Below, one piece after another: positions 1 through 11,136 of a DNA stretch of 64,000 nt; positions within the stretch are counted from its first letter, which is position 1, and every line of letters starts with the position of its first letter. The stretch is from Mycoplasma enhydrae (GTDB lineage Bacteria; Bacillota_I; Bacilli_A; Mycoplasmatales; Metamycoplasmataceae), in NCBI RefSeq assembly GCF_017116825.1, contig NZ_JAFIRD010000001.1, positions 124,001 to 188,000 on the forward strand, read 5' to 3'. The notes under the pieces are model-generated. The model saw only the letters and a list, made by a program, of their open reading frames with translations, did no database searches and was not told where the DNA came from. A program made the position numbers and the translations under genes.

Positions 1-1948
1 CTAATTTAAAGTTTTGGAATGCTAATTTTTCAGCTTCTGAAAGTTTATCTATAACAGTTTTATTTGCATCACTGAAGTATGCTTCTGTTGGAGAAATATA
101 ATTACCATGTTGATTGAATGCATCAACTGAGTTTATATTAGCATAGTCTTTTTTGTCAATTGTAACTTTTGTATGTTTATGTTCAAATAGTCATTTAACT
201 AATAATTTTGTAGCTTTGTCTTCTTTTTCATTAGCATGAATTAAAACTAATGATGGACCTTGTACAAATACTGATTTTTTATCACTAGCTGATTTTCTTA
301 ATGGTGCACTAATTCAGTCAGCATCTTCTTTATTTACTAATTTTTCTTTTGAAATTTTTTCAGAAGTGTATAGATCTTTTGAAATTAGTATGTATTTTCT
401 TGAATCATTTTCAAATATTTCACCTAAATCAATAATTTTTGAAATTTCATCTGCTGTTAATTTATCCTCTTCACCTTTATATTTTAGTGTAGATTCGTTT
501 TTATTAAATTCAGCATCTAATAAATGATAATCGCCAAATTTATCTTTGTGTTTAATAAATTGGTCTTGGGCTTTTTTGTTAACAAATTTTTTGTCATATT
601 GACCCATTTTTACGTTTGAGTTATATGCAAAAATAGGATTTTGATATTTACCAAATTCAAAAAGAGCTCCTTTATCTTTATTTGGTTGTTTAGTAGGTTC
701 TTTAATTTCATTAGGAGTTCCTAATTCTCTTTTAGCCTTGTTAGTTTTTAAAAAGTATATTGTTTTGTCATTACCTTTAACAAAAGTATGAGTAAAACCA
801 GCTGTTGAACCAATACTAATAGCCATATTATGTCTGGTTAATGATGATGAACCATATGCTCCACCACCACCTATTCAAATAGCTCCTGTTTTAATTCCTT
901 CAAAAACTTTGCCTAACATTGATTCAAAGTGTTTATTTTGATCTGTATTTTTTTTCAAGAATGATTCATAATCATATCCACCAAATCTCTTGTGTTTTTC
1001 TGATGGAGGAATATATTGTTTCGATTTGTCACCTTTAGTAATAGCAGCATTCATAACATTAAGTGCTGAAGGTAATGAATCTAAACCAATAATGTATTTA
1101 TTGTTACTATCTTTACCTGAATATAACTTTTTGGCTGCAATTGCAAAATCAACTAAACTGTCGTATTTTGAAAACATTTCATCTTCTAAAGTAATGTTCA
1201 ATTTTTTAATAGCTTCTTTAGCTTTATCTAATTCAACAGTTTTAGAAATTTCTCATTCTGTATCAACATATTTTGCATCATTTGGAGTTGCTGCTTTACT
1301 TAGATCTTCATAATATTTAACATATTCATCAATTTTTTTAGTCTTAACTGCGTCTTGTGTATAGTTAACACCATCAATTGCTTTAAGTTCTTTTATTAAT
1401 TTTCCTAAAAGAACTTTGTCAATTGCTGACATTTCTGATGAACGTGAGAATGGAATAACTCATTTTTCTTTTTTGTCATTTCCGGCAATATCATCATTAG
1501 CGTTTTTAAAAGTATCTAAAATTTTTAAAGCATTGTAATCTTCATCTGAAATTGATAAGTTCATATCTCTTTTAGAAATGATTGCTGCTGCTGTTGGATA
1601 ATTAATTATAATGTTTCAGAATTTATTTCTTTCTTTAGCATTTAGTTTACTTTGTAATGGACCTGTGTTGTATCCATTTGGTAAAAATTCAACTTCAACT
1701 TTTAAGTATCCATCTTCTTTACGTTTTTTCTTATCTTCTTCAGTTCCTGATTCTAGTCAATCATTATAAGCTTGAACAATACCTTTCATTGCTTTACCTT
1801 GAGGGTTATTTTCTCCATAACCAGTAGCAATTTTAATTATGCCGTCGTAATTTTGATCAAATCTACGACCACATGCTGCTGCCATTAAAGGAATAGCCAT
1901 AGCAGATACTGGAGTTAAAGATAATAAAATCTTATTAATTTTTTTCAT
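1..1948 (-). CDS. Substrate-binding-type surface lipoprotein (3' end outside window)
   Basis: This is a long lipoprotein precursor of which about 649 residues are visible; the gene runs off the left edge. The N-terminus is a lysine-rich signal peptide ending in a mycoplasma lipobox (PLMAAAC), so the mature protein should be lipid-anchored at Cys near residue 24. The segment after the Cys (IKIATGYGENNPQGKAM) resembles the start of extracellular solute-binding lipoproteins that mycoplasma annotations call P68- or P80-type. A glycine-rich stretch (IWIGGGGAYGSSS) lies in the middle. The frame needs several TGA codons read as Trp. I chose the ATG at 1948 because a GGAAAGG-like Shine-Dalgarno lies just upstream. 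No transporter ATPase or permease is visible next to it, so the substrate is unknown. The lipoprotein call is firm; the solute-binding role is inferred from a weak resemblance. Confidence 0.75.
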
Positions 1949-2162
1949 GTTTTTACCTTTCCATATTTCTTCAATAAAATAATAAAAATACAATATCAAT
2001 TAGCTGACCAATTGACATTGTGAAGTTGTGAAAATTGAGTTTTGATTGTATGTATAATTATTCACATATTAATTGTATTACAATTTTTACAAAAACCCGG
2101 TTTTTTGTATATAAAACTTATTAATAAATTAATAAGTATTACTAGGCTAATTTTAAGACATA

Positions 2163-2984
2163 TTATCGCTTAACTAAAGATGAATTTAAATATTTATATT
2201 CAAAGTTATTAAATGATAGTAAATAAAAGTCATTAAAAGTTGAATAGTTCTTAACTGAATTAAGTATATAAAATTCATAAATAGTGATAGATAAACATAA
2301 TGAAAAAATAGTTGAAATAAACACTATTATTACTCTTAAAATAGCAGAAGGTTTGGTGCCTTTTTTAATTGTGACTGCTATAGCTAAAAGAATTAATATG
2401 GTATCAATTATAAAAGGAATTAATATATCTAAAATTACAATTCTTGTGATAGCATGTTTCTTTTGTTTTTCAAAATTAGGCTCTAAAAATGAATGAATTG
2501 CAAAATCACTATCAATTTCATTAACTAGATTTTTATACTGAGGTGAAGTTTCGGTGTATTCTAGTATTGAAGCTACCAAAGAAATAAAATAGCTTTTGGT
2601 CATAGCTTTTTGATTTCTTTTATATAACTCTGAAGGTATTTTTGAATTTTTAAAAAATGTATATTTTGATTTATTTTTTAAAGAATTTAAATAACAGTAA
2701 TAAGCAAAGTAATCCTTAATTCGAGATACTTTGATTAAATCTAGAAATATAAAGGCTAGCAAAATTGCTAGTATTCCTGAAATTAAACCCGCTATGAAGC
2801 TGACAATAAAATCGTTTGTTTTTCTAAAAAGGCTATTTGCAGAATAAATATTATTAAATATAGCTGATACATATATAATAAAAAATCAGCTTACAGTTAT
2901 TGCACATAAAGACAAGATTAAATATCAATTTGAATGCAAATCATGTCTTTTAATTTTCTTAAGTTCATTTTTTCTATTATTCAT
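2163..2984 (-). CDS. Hypothetical multi-pass membrane protein
   Basis: A 273-residue protein that I do not recognise. It has a short basic N-terminus and hydrophobic segments near residues 20-42, 60-85, 187-210 and 222-245, with a charged loop of about 100 residues between the second and third. This suggests four membrane passes with one large soluble loop. TGA is used for Trp near residue 20. An AGG-type Shine-Dalgarno precedes the ATG at 2984. It lies in the same direction as the lipoprotein to its left and follows a tRNA-Leu terminator, so it probably has its own promoter. No function is proposed. Confidence 0.75.
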
Positions 2985-3020
2985 AATTTAAACCTATTTT
3001 ATAAATACAATTATAAATTA

Positions 3021-3050
3021 AAAACCTCTAATTCATAAAAAAGAGGTTTG
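3021..3050 (-). terminator. Rho-independent terminator after tRNA-Leu
   Basis: An 8-bp inverted repeat (AAACCTCT / AGAGGTTT) lies just downstream of the tRNA-Leu on the minus strand and is followed by a T-rich run. It probably ends the tRNA transcript. Confidence 0.7.
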
Positions 3051-3071
3051 GGCAATTTTAAATAAATTATA

Positions 3072-3156
3072 TGGTGCTCCAGACTGGACTTGAACCAGCA
3101 CAGCTCTTAACCGGTTGATTTTGAGTCAACTGCGTCTACCATTCCGCCACTGGAGC
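3072..3156 (-). tRNA. tRNA-Leu (anticodon CAA)
   Basis: The minus strand folds as a class II tRNA of 85 nt with a genome-encoded CCA. The acceptor stem GCTCCAG/CTGGAGC is perfect. The anticodon loop is CTCAAAA, giving CAA, which reads UUG. The long variable arm and the TTCAAGTCC T-loop fit tRNA-Leu. Confidence 0.96.
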
Positions 3157-3200
3157 TCTTAAATTAATAACAAATAGAATTATAAAATAATAAATCAAAA

Positions 3201-3221
3201 ACTCGAAGAAAATCTTCGAGT
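3201..3221 (-). terminator. Terminator of the membrane-protein gene at 3233-4096
   Basis: A perfect 9-bp stem (ACTCGAAGA / TCTTCGAGT) with a 3-nt loop sits 12 nt past the stop codon. On the minus strand it is followed by TTTTGATTTATT, the usual form of an intrinsic terminator. Confidence 0.85.
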
Positions 3222-3232
3222 AAATTTGATAT

Positions 3233-4096
3233 TTAATTAGCTTCTTTGAAAAATAAGAATAAAAACAACATTTTAAGTTTTAAGCTAGTTTTGCACTCTG
3301 CTTTTAGTAAAAATATAAGAAATAATATTAATTTAAAAATGAATATTCCTAAAATTCATATTGGTATTAAAGCAATTAAAAATACTAAAAAGCCTCATCC
3401 AAAATTTCATGATTGATTAATTGGAAATAAAATTGAAATAAATGTTAAAGTTCCTAATGTAATTAATGAAGTTAAATAAATTGAAATTAAATTAATTAAA
3501 TTATTTCTTTTTTGATATTTTAAACTCAAATCAACTTTTGTATTTTTAGCATACATTATATGAAGTGTTGAATTTGAAAAAATGATTTTTAAAACTAAAA
3601 ATGCTAATAAAAATAAATACGAATTATAGTTTAGGGTTTCATTATTTTTAGTTGAATAATAATAAGTTAATGATATATAAGAAGTTATGACAAATACATT
3701 AATAACAATATTTACAACTAGATTAAATATAAAATAATTTCTTAATTCACCGTGTTTTTTTAAGTGATCCAAAATAGGCGAATCAAAATTCTGGTGATTT
3801 TCTATAAAATTGTGAATTTTAGTTTTTAAAAAACTGAATGCTCACAATATGTATATAGAATAGAAAACTATCAAAATGATTGGATATACATAAATAACAC
3901 TTGACATTACATTTAAATACTTAAAGTTGGCCCTAACCGCTCCAAGTATTAAGATTGATATTGCTGACAATAAGAAAAATATTCTATATATAAATAAAAA
4001 TACAGTTGATTTTGAAATTTTGTTAGCTTTTTTATCAATGTTTAATAATATTTTAGAAGTAATGCAACTGCTTAATAAAAAATTATAATTTTTCAT
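3233..4096 (-). CDS. Hypothetical polytopic membrane protein
   Basis: A 287-residue protein with about six hydrophobic segments, two in the first 85 residues, two around residues 125-185 and two at the C-terminus, the last followed by a basic tail. Four internal TGA codons are read as Trp (for example WNFGWGF near residue 230). I recognise no family. Its neighbours are the tRNA-Leu and another unknown membrane protein. The start at 4096 has no clear Shine-Dalgarno, so the exact N-terminus is less certain than the frame. Confidence 0.7.
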
Positions 4097-4374
4097 GATA
4101 TTCTCACAATTCTTTAAAAAATAGTTAATCTTTATTTTTTTAACATTAATTTGATAATTCGTTTTTAGTGTGTGCTTTTTTTATAAAATGTTTTAGTTTA
4201 ACACATCTTAATTGTAACTGATTGTAAACATTAATCTTTTTGAAATGAATAATACAATGCTAAAATATTTGTTTATTTGAACTAATAAAAATAGAAAAAT
4301 CTATTGTTGAGGATTTGAACTAACAATTCTAAATATTTTGGATTTTAATAATTTGTATGAAATATATTAAGTGC

Positions 4375-4380
4375 TATAAT
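4375..4380 (+). promoter_or_regulatory. Extended -10 box of dut, suggesting a leaderless mRNA
   Basis: TATAAT is preceded by TGC (an extended -10) and ends 9 nt before the ATG at 4390. Transcription would therefore start at or within a few bases of the start codon. The rest of the gap 4097-4374 holds AT-rich sequence without another gene that I can support. Confidence 0.6.
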
Positions 4381-4389
4381 TTTGATATT

Positions 4390-4875
4390 ATGGAATTGCA
4401 CTTGATTTTTGAGGCTCAAAAGACTTTAGATAAGACTTTTATTAATAATATAGAAAAAGAAGATTTGGAATTATTTGACACCAAAAAAGTGATTGCTTTA
4501 TTAGTTGAATTGGGTGAATTTGCTAATGAAGTAAAAGCATTTAAATACTGAAAAAAAGATAAAAATATTGATCGAAAGAAAATGCTTGAAGAATTTGCCG
4601 ATGGAATTCATTTTATTACTAGTTTGGCTTATCAAATGGAAGTTCCAAATAAAGTAGAGCCTAAAATTGAATATGATAATTTTAATTTGCAATTGGCTCA
4701 TACATATAAACTATTTTGTAATTTATTAGAAAATAAAGATAAAAAAAGTGTTCAAGAGGCTTTTGAAGTATATCTAGGTTTAGGACAGTTAGTTGATATT
4801 AATGAAAAAGACATAATTGAATCTTATTTATATAAAAACAAAAAAAATTATCAACGTATTAAAGAAAGATATTAA
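4390..4875 (+). CDS. dut: dUTP diphosphatase (all-alpha, dimeric type)
   Basis: The protein hydrolyses dUTP to dUMP and diphosphate, keeping uracil out of DNA and supplying dUMP for thymidylate synthesis. It matches the dimeric all-alpha dUTPase/MazG-like superfamily: an N-terminal helix of the form hhFxxQKxLD, an ELGEFANE metal-binding motif near residue 42, and a second acidic motif EEFADGIHF near residue 69. Its 161 residues are typical of the family in mollicutes. An upstream in-frame ATG at 4357 would place the -10 box inside the gene and add residues the family lacks, so I start at 4390. One TGA codes for Trp. It converges on tsf with a shared terminator. Confidence 0.88.
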
Positions 4876-4876
4876 A

Positions 4877-4900
4877 AACGAGAGACTTGATTCTCTCGTT
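4877..4900. terminator. Bidirectional terminator between dut and tsf
   Basis: A 9-bp inverted repeat (AACGAGAGA / TCTCTCGTT) with a 6-nt loop lies between the convergent ends of dut and tsf, with T-rich sequence on both sides. Confidence 0.8.
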
Positions 4901-4914
4901 ATTTTAATTCTAAA

Positions 4915-5799
4915 TTATTTAGCGTTCATTTGTTCCGCAACTTCAGAAGCGAAATCCACACTCTTTTTTTCAATACCCTCGCCAACTTCATATCTTTGAA
5001 CTTCTAGAATTTCTAGATTAGATTCATTTAAGTATTGAGCCACAGTTTTAGTATCTTCCATTACAAACGGTTGATATAATAAAACTCCTCTTTCATTAAA
5101 TTCTTTTCTTAACAAACCACTCTTAATTGATTGTTGAATTTTTTCAGGTTTATTTTTTAGCGCAGGGCTCGATTCTAATTGTGCATTGATTTCATCTAAC
5201 ACTTCTTTAGATAGACATTTTTCTGTTATATAAGCTGGATTTAAGGCTGCAACATGCATTGAAACATTTCTTAAAGCATCAGCATTTGAACCTTTAGCAA
5301 TAATTATTGTAGCAACTCTATTATTAGCATGAGTATAACCAGCTACAACCTCGCCATCTTTTGCAACATATTTTTGTGCTCTTCTTAATGAAATTTTTTC
5401 ACCAATTTTAGCTGTTAATTGGTTTGTGTGTTCTTCAATTGTAAGTCCATCGATTTTTAGACCTAAAATATCTTCAACACTGCTAAAGTTATTTTCAAGC
5501 AATGCACTAGCGATTTTTTTAGTTAAATCAACAAACATTTCATTTTTAGCAACAAAGTCTGTTTCTGAATTTAGTTCAAATATAATGGCTGTTTTGTTAT
5601 CTTTAACAATTGCTCTAACAATACCATCAGCTGCAATTCTTCCAGCTTTTTTAGCAGCTTTGATAATTCCTTTTTCTTGCAATCATTCAATTGCTTTTTC
5701 AATATCGTTATTTGTTGCTTCTAAAGCATTTTTTACATCTAAGAAACCAGAATTTGTTATTTCTCTTAGTTCTTTAATTTTTTTCAAATCTACTGACAT
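4915..5799 (-). CDS. tsf: Translation elongation factor Ts
   Basis: EF-Ts exchanges GDP for GTP on EF-Tu in the cytoplasm. The 294 residues begin with the family's N-terminal UBA-like module (LKKIKELREITNSGFLDVKNAL) and continue with the core motif ELNSETDFVAKNE near residue 80, which contacts EF-Tu through the TDFV element. One TGA is read as Trp in the N-terminal module. It lies 32 bp downstream of rpsB, the conserved bacterial pairing, and both probably share one transcript. Confidence 0.97.
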
Positions 5800-5831
5800 T
5801 TAAACTTCCTATACTATTTTATTTATATTTA

Positions 5832-6647
5832 TTATTCTTCAGGTAAAACTACTTCTTCGTTTGTTTTATATGCAAATAAAGGTTTTTCACCCCTTGCAGA
5901 AGCAATAGCATCTGCTAAAATTGTGGTAATTAAAGAAATTGATTTTACTGAATCATCGTTTGCTGGGATTACAAAATCTACTAAATCTGGATTTGAGTTT
6001 GTATCTTGAATAGCAAAAACTTTTAAACCTTTGATTTTAGCTTCTTTAATAGCAATTTCATCTTCAATTGGAGAAGCTACTATCATAACTTGAGGCATTT
6101 GAGCTTTTCCTGCTAATTTTCTAATTCCGCCTAGGTTTCTTTGTAGTTTAGCAATTTTTTTATCGTTTAATAAACCTTCTTTTTTAGTGTAACCTACGTA
6201 ACCATTTTTTTGTAATTCTTCTAGTTTTTCTAATTCTCTAACACTTCTAAAGATTGTTTGTGAGTTAGTTAAAGTTCCACCTAATCAACGTTCTGAAACA
6301 TATACTGAATTCGTTCTATTTGCAGCTGCTTCAATGGCATTTTTAGCTTGTTTTTTGGTTCCTACTCAAATAAATGAAATTGGTTTTTGCGCCATTTTAT
6401 TTAATAATTTGTAAGCATATTCCAATGTTTTTTGGGTTTTTGAAATATCAATAATATGAATTCCAGCTCTTTTACCATAAATATATTGTTTCATTTTTGG
6501 ATTTCAATGACTTACTCTATGACCAAAATATACTCCAGCTTCTAAAAGTTTTTCTCTCGAAACTATTGGTTGCTCTGAATTTTGATTTTGTTTTTGTTCA
6601 GGTTTTTGGTCTACTTGTTTTTGTTCAACAGTTTTTTGTTCTGACAT
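5832..6647 (-). CDS. rpsB: 30S ribosomal protein S2
   Basis: S2 is a structural protein of the small subunit. The 271-residue product carries the family signatures [20 protein letters not shown] near residue 37 and the C-terminal [19 protein letters not shown] segment. The first 28 residues form a glutamine-rich, low-complexity extension ([15 protein letters not shown]) before the conserved start, which is a lineage feature rather than core S2. A Shine-Dalgarno-like AAAGGAAAG precedes the ATG at 6647. It leads the rpsB-tsf operon. Confidence 0.97.
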
Positions 6648-6707
6648 ATTAACTTTCCTTTAAATTTTGTTTTTTTGATTTGTTAAAACTTCCTATTACT
6701 TCGAACA

Positions 6708-6748
6708 ATTTGCACCAAATATTTAATATTGGCACTGGCAATTGAATT
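6708..6748 (-). promoter_or_regulatory. Possible structured leader of rpsB
   Basis: The 265-bp gap between rpsB and arcA contains an imperfect inverted repeat on the rpsB sense strand (AATTGC...GCCAA / TTGGTGCAAATT). It could form a hairpin in the rpsB leader about 60 nt before the start codon. S2 autoregulates through its leader in other bacteria, but that element is not sequence-conserved here, so the call is tentative. Confidence 0.25.
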
Positions 6749-6851
6749 CATAATAGTGCTTGATAAATTAATTAAATTTGAATAATCTATCGAATACTTT
6801 ATAAGTACTTTACAATTTTACCACATTAAAATTTAAGGAAGATAAAAAAAT

Positions 6852-6876
6852 ATCCTCAAGCCATAGGCAAGAGGAT
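6852..6876 (-). terminator. Terminator of arcA
   Basis: On the minus strand ATCCTC...GAGGAT closes around an inner GCC/GGC pair and is followed by ATATTTTTTT, 37 nt past the arcA stop codon. Confidence 0.8.
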
Positions 6877-6912
6877 TTTTAAATATATAAAATTAAATAA
6901 TTTTATAGAAGA

Positions 6913-8262
<1,350 letters not shown>

Positions 8263-8266
8263 TTAC

Positions 8267-8272
8267 ATTATA
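8267..8272 (-). promoter_or_regulatory. -10 box of arcA
   Basis: TATAAT on the minus strand lies about 120 nt before the arcA start codon, giving a leader of about 115 nt. I see no good -35 hexamer. The 311-bp divergent gap 8146-8456 also serves rpoE on the other strand. Confidence 0.5.
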
Positions 8273-8407
8273 CTATTTTTTTAGTTTTTAGCGAGCGAAT
8301 GGACTTTTAAAGACACTTTAAAAATGTTTTACATTGTTTTTTAAAATTTAAAGTCATGATTTATTAATTTTTTCTTAAATTAAACTTAAAAATGCACTGT
8401 TACATAA

Positions 8408-8413
8408 TATAAT
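8408..8413 (+). promoter_or_regulatory. -10 box of the rpoE-fba-nuclease transcript
   Basis: TATAAT lies 43 nt upstream of the rpoE start codon, which itself has a GGAG Shine-Dalgarno, so this transcript has a leader. Confidence 0.5.
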
Positions 8414-8456
8414 TTGTAAATATAAAATTGAATAAAAAATATTTATGGAGTATAAC

Positions 8457-8723
8457 ATGAGAGAAAATGAATATAAGACATTACTAAATATTGCTGAAGA
8501 TATTTTAAGAGGTCGTAAATCAATAGAATTTAATGCTTTATTTGACGAAATAAAAGAAATTTTATTTGAAAGATGAAGAAATGAAACTGATCCTAATGTT
8601 AATGATGAACAATTATTATTAAAAAAACGTGGTGAGTTATATAGACTACTAACAGTTGACGGAAAATTTTTCCACAATGCCGATGGAACATGAACAACAA
8701 TTAGACCAGATTATAAAGGTTAA
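8457..8723 (+). CDS. rpoE: RNA polymerase delta subunit-like protein
   Basis: An 88-residue protein resembling the folded N-terminal domain of RpoE, the delta subunit of Firmicute and mollicute RNA polymerase, which increases promoter selectivity and enzyme recycling. Visible hallmarks are an N-terminal helix with LLNIAEDIL, the central LFDEIKEILF segment and the C-terminal TVDGKFFHNADGTW box with two TGA-encoded Trp in the protein. The long acidic C-terminal tail of Bacillus delta is absent, as is common in mycoplasmas. It is first in a plus-strand run, 6 bp before fba. Confidence 0.75.
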
Positions 8724-8729
8724 TTTATT

Positions 8730-9572
8730 ATGCTAGTAAATGCAAAAGAAATGCTAAATAATGCTTATAAACAAAAGAAAGTTGTTTTTCATATTAATAT
8801 CAATAATTTAGAATGAACTAAACAAGTATTATTAGCTGCACAAGAAACTTCTAAGCCGATTATATTAGGAGTTAGTCCTAGTGCTATAAAGTATTTTGGT
8901 GGCTACAAGGTGGTTTATAATCTAGTTGTTGCCTTAATAGAAAACCTAAGTATTAAAGTACCAGTTTGTTTACACTTGGACCATGGAAATTATGAAGATT
9001 GTTTACAAGCTATTGAAGCTAATTTTAGCTCCATTATGTTTGATGGAAGCAAACTAGATTTCGAACAAAATCTAGAACTATCAAAAAAAATTATTGCAAA
9101 AGCTAGAAAAAAAGATATAACAGTAGAATGTGAAACAGGCACAATAGGAAATGTAAATGATGATCGCATTAGTGATATTGTCTATACCAAATTAGAAGAA
9201 GCTTTAAAATTTAAAGAAATTGGTGTTGACATGCTTGCTATTGGAATTGGAAACGTTCATGGTGAATATCCAAAAAACTGGAGCGGTATTAATTTTGAAC
9301 TATTAAATAAAATTAATGAAAATCTGCAAATTCCATTAGTTTTACATGGTGGATCAGGAATTAGTGAAAATGACCTAAAAAAATGTATTAGTCTTGGAAT
9401 TACTAAAATAAATATTAATACTGATTTGCAAATTGAAAATGCTAAAGGACTATTAGAATATATAAAAAACAATGATATTTTAAAAAATAAAAACTATAAT
9501 CCAAGAAAACTATACAAATTATCTAATGAAATGATTTTTAATAAAACAAAGGAATTATTAAATAAGTATTAG
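8730..9572 (+). CDS. fba: Class II fructose-bisphosphate aldolase
   Basis: The enzyme interconverts fructose-1,6-bisphosphate with dihydroxyacetone phosphate and glyceraldehyde-3-phosphate. The 280-residue sequence shows the class II zinc site: LDHG (His near residue 83), VECETGTIG (Glu near 134), the GNVHGEYP His near 178 and LHGGSGI (His near 208), plus the phosphate-binding NINTD motif. TGA codes for Trp twice. The start at 8730 follows rpoE by 6 bp, and the nuclease gene begins one base after its stop, so the three genes are likely co-transcribed. Confidence 0.95.
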
Positions 9573-9573
9573 T

Positions 9574-10311
9574 ATGAAAAAGATTAAATTTAAATGATTA
9601 TTAGCAGCCTTAAGCCCAGTTGTTTTAATTAGTCCACTTGTATCAATCAAGTGTCAAGATGACACCAAACAATCAAACGGGAATAATGAAAACACATCTC
9701 CTTCACTAGATACCAAAAATAAAAAATTAATTCTTAATAATAAAGAATATGTTATTTCTGATAATTTAAGTCCTAATCATGCAACACAAGTTAAATTGAT
9801 AGGAGAAAAAGATGGGGATACTACAAATTTTAGAATAATTAACACTAGTATAGAATTTATTTGTCGATATGCAGGAATTGACACACCAGAAACCAGAAAA
9901 AGAATAAATGATAATTGAGTTCCCACTGAAGGTGAACAATTTAAATATGGCCAAATGGCAAAGAATTTCGTTTCTAAGCAACTAAAAAATGCTAAATCAA
10001 TATGAGTTATCCCACAAAGAACTAAAGTTAAAGGAAAAGATAAATTAAGCAATAACTTTCGAGACTTGTATGACAGGGTTATTGGAATTGTAGTTATTGT
10101 AACTAAAAATAATGAATTATTATGTTTGAATGAACAGTTAGTTTTTAATGGCTTTGCCAAAATGAATTATATTAGCCTTGATTTAAAAAATAAGTTTTAT
10201 ACAGATAATGAAAATTATTATCATTTTCTTAAAAAAGCACAAGACAAAGCTAGAGAAGATAAAAAAGGTATTTGAAGCGGTAATATTAATAAAATATATC
10301 CTAAAAATTAA
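9574..10311 (+). CDS. Staphylococcal-nuclease-like lipoprotein
   Basis: A surface nuclease of 245 residues that probably degrades host nucleic acids to supply nucleotide precursors. The signal peptide ends in a lipobox-like SPLVSIKC (Cys near residue 27) followed by a polar low-complexity linker to about residue 55. The SNase/TNase fold follows, with LIGEKDGDT, the catalytic segment CRYAGIDTPE (Arg and Glu) and NFRDLYDRVIGIV (second Arg). The lipobox has Lys at -1, which is unusual, so lipidation is likely but not certain. It begins one base after fba and is followed by a strong terminator. Confidence 0.88.
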
Positions 10312-10317
10312 AAATAA

Positions 10318-10352
10318 GTTCACTGATTTTTTTGTTAGTGAACTATATTTTT
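10318..10352 (+). terminator. Terminator of the rpoE-fba-nuclease run
   Basis: GTTCACT/AGTGAAC forms a 7-bp stem 6 nt past the nuclease stop codon, followed by TATATTTTTATTTT. Confidence 0.8.
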
Positions 10353-10373
10353 ATTTTGAAGATTGTTTTAGTA

Positions 10374-10379
10374 TATAAT
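10374..10379 (+). promoter_or_regulatory. -10 box of tRNA-Ser
   Basis: TATAAT ends 19 nt before the mature 5' end of tRNA-Ser, consistent with a short 5' leader removed by RNase P. The -35 region is poor. Confidence 0.5.
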
Positions 10380-10398
10380 ACTAATTGCTAATGTGTAC

Positions 10399-10491
10399 GG
10401 GTAAGTACTCAAGTGGTCGAAGAGGCGGTCCTGCTAAGACTGTAGGGGTGTTAAAGCACCCGCGGAGGTTCAAATCCTCTCTTACCCGCCA
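10399..10491 (+). tRNA. tRNA-Ser (anticodon GCU)
   Basis: A 93-nt class II tRNA with encoded CCA. The acceptor stem GGGTAAG/CTTACCC is perfect, the anticodon loop CTGCTAA gives GCU (reads AGC/AGU), and a long variable arm (GGGGTG...CACCCGC) is present. Confidence 0.96.
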
Positions 10492-10506
10492 TTTTTTTAT
10501 TTCGTT

Positions 10507-11109
10507 TTACTTCAATCCTTCTATATATATTTTTTGATACGTATTATTTATTTTTAATATTATTTCATAATCTGGGTAATCTTGTATTTTGTTAATTTCA
10601 ATCATAATTGGAATTTTTTGAGTTTCTTTTCCTTCAAAATAATACTCAGAATTATTTTCTTCAGAATAATATTCATATCCTAGTCCACATTTCAAATGGA
10701 AAAAACCATTGTTTTTATATTCATAAAGTTTATCATTGTTTAAAAGATGACAAATTTTTAGTTCTTTATTTTTATATTTTAATTTTTCTTTATATGGAAT
10801 TAAAAAATAGATTGTTTTTTCTTGGTTTTTTTGACCCTTGAAGTCTTTTATAGTGATAGATTGATAATTAGGATCTTTACTTTTATCTTCCAAACTAAAA
10901 ATAATGTCATTTTTCTTGTAAGCGGGTTCTATTGGACCATTAGTAATAGTGCCAAATACTGAAGTCACCCTATAACCTTTATATTGGTCTATTTTTTTGT
11001 CGAAGCGTATTTTTTCTTTATTCATATTAAATCAATTACAAGAAACTGAAATTATTGTTAATGGTAAAGTTGGTGCAATTAAAGTTGAAAGCAAATTTTT
11101 TTTATTCAT
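10507..11109 (-). CDS. Small lipoprotein A, third gene of the peptidase operon
   Basis: A 200-residue lipoprotein with signal peptide and lipobox TIISVSC (Cys near residue 24). Residues 58-117 are identical to a block in the next gene upstream (lipoprotein B, 11137-11727), while the regions before and after differ. The C-terminal half has a YYFEG motif and many Tyr, Lys and Asn residues; I recognise no family. One TGA codes for Trp right after the lipobox. An AAGGAGA Shine-Dalgarno precedes the ATG at 11109, so the in-frame ATG at 11025 is not the start. It is the last gene of a three-gene minus-strand run with the cysteine peptidase. A role linked to the peptidase is only inferred. Confidence 0.8.
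10760..10938 (-). repeat. 179-bp near-identical repeat, copy 1
   Basis: This segment of lipoprotein A matches 11381-11559 over 179 bp with only about two base differences, both silent, so 60 residues are identical. The flanks diverge sharply at both ends. This pattern indicates recent gene conversion or duplication of an internal block. Confidence 0.9.
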
Positions 11110-11136
11110 TAGGTCTCCTTTGGTTCTATTTAATGC

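Noticed and set aside
4357-4389. Upstream start of dut at 4357
   Set aside because: It would include the extended -10 box within the coding region and add residues before the conserved family start.
6700-6760. Conserved S2-binding leader of rpsB
   Set aside because: Only an imperfect hairpin is visible and the known S2 leader motif is not recognisable; I kept it only as a low-confidence site.
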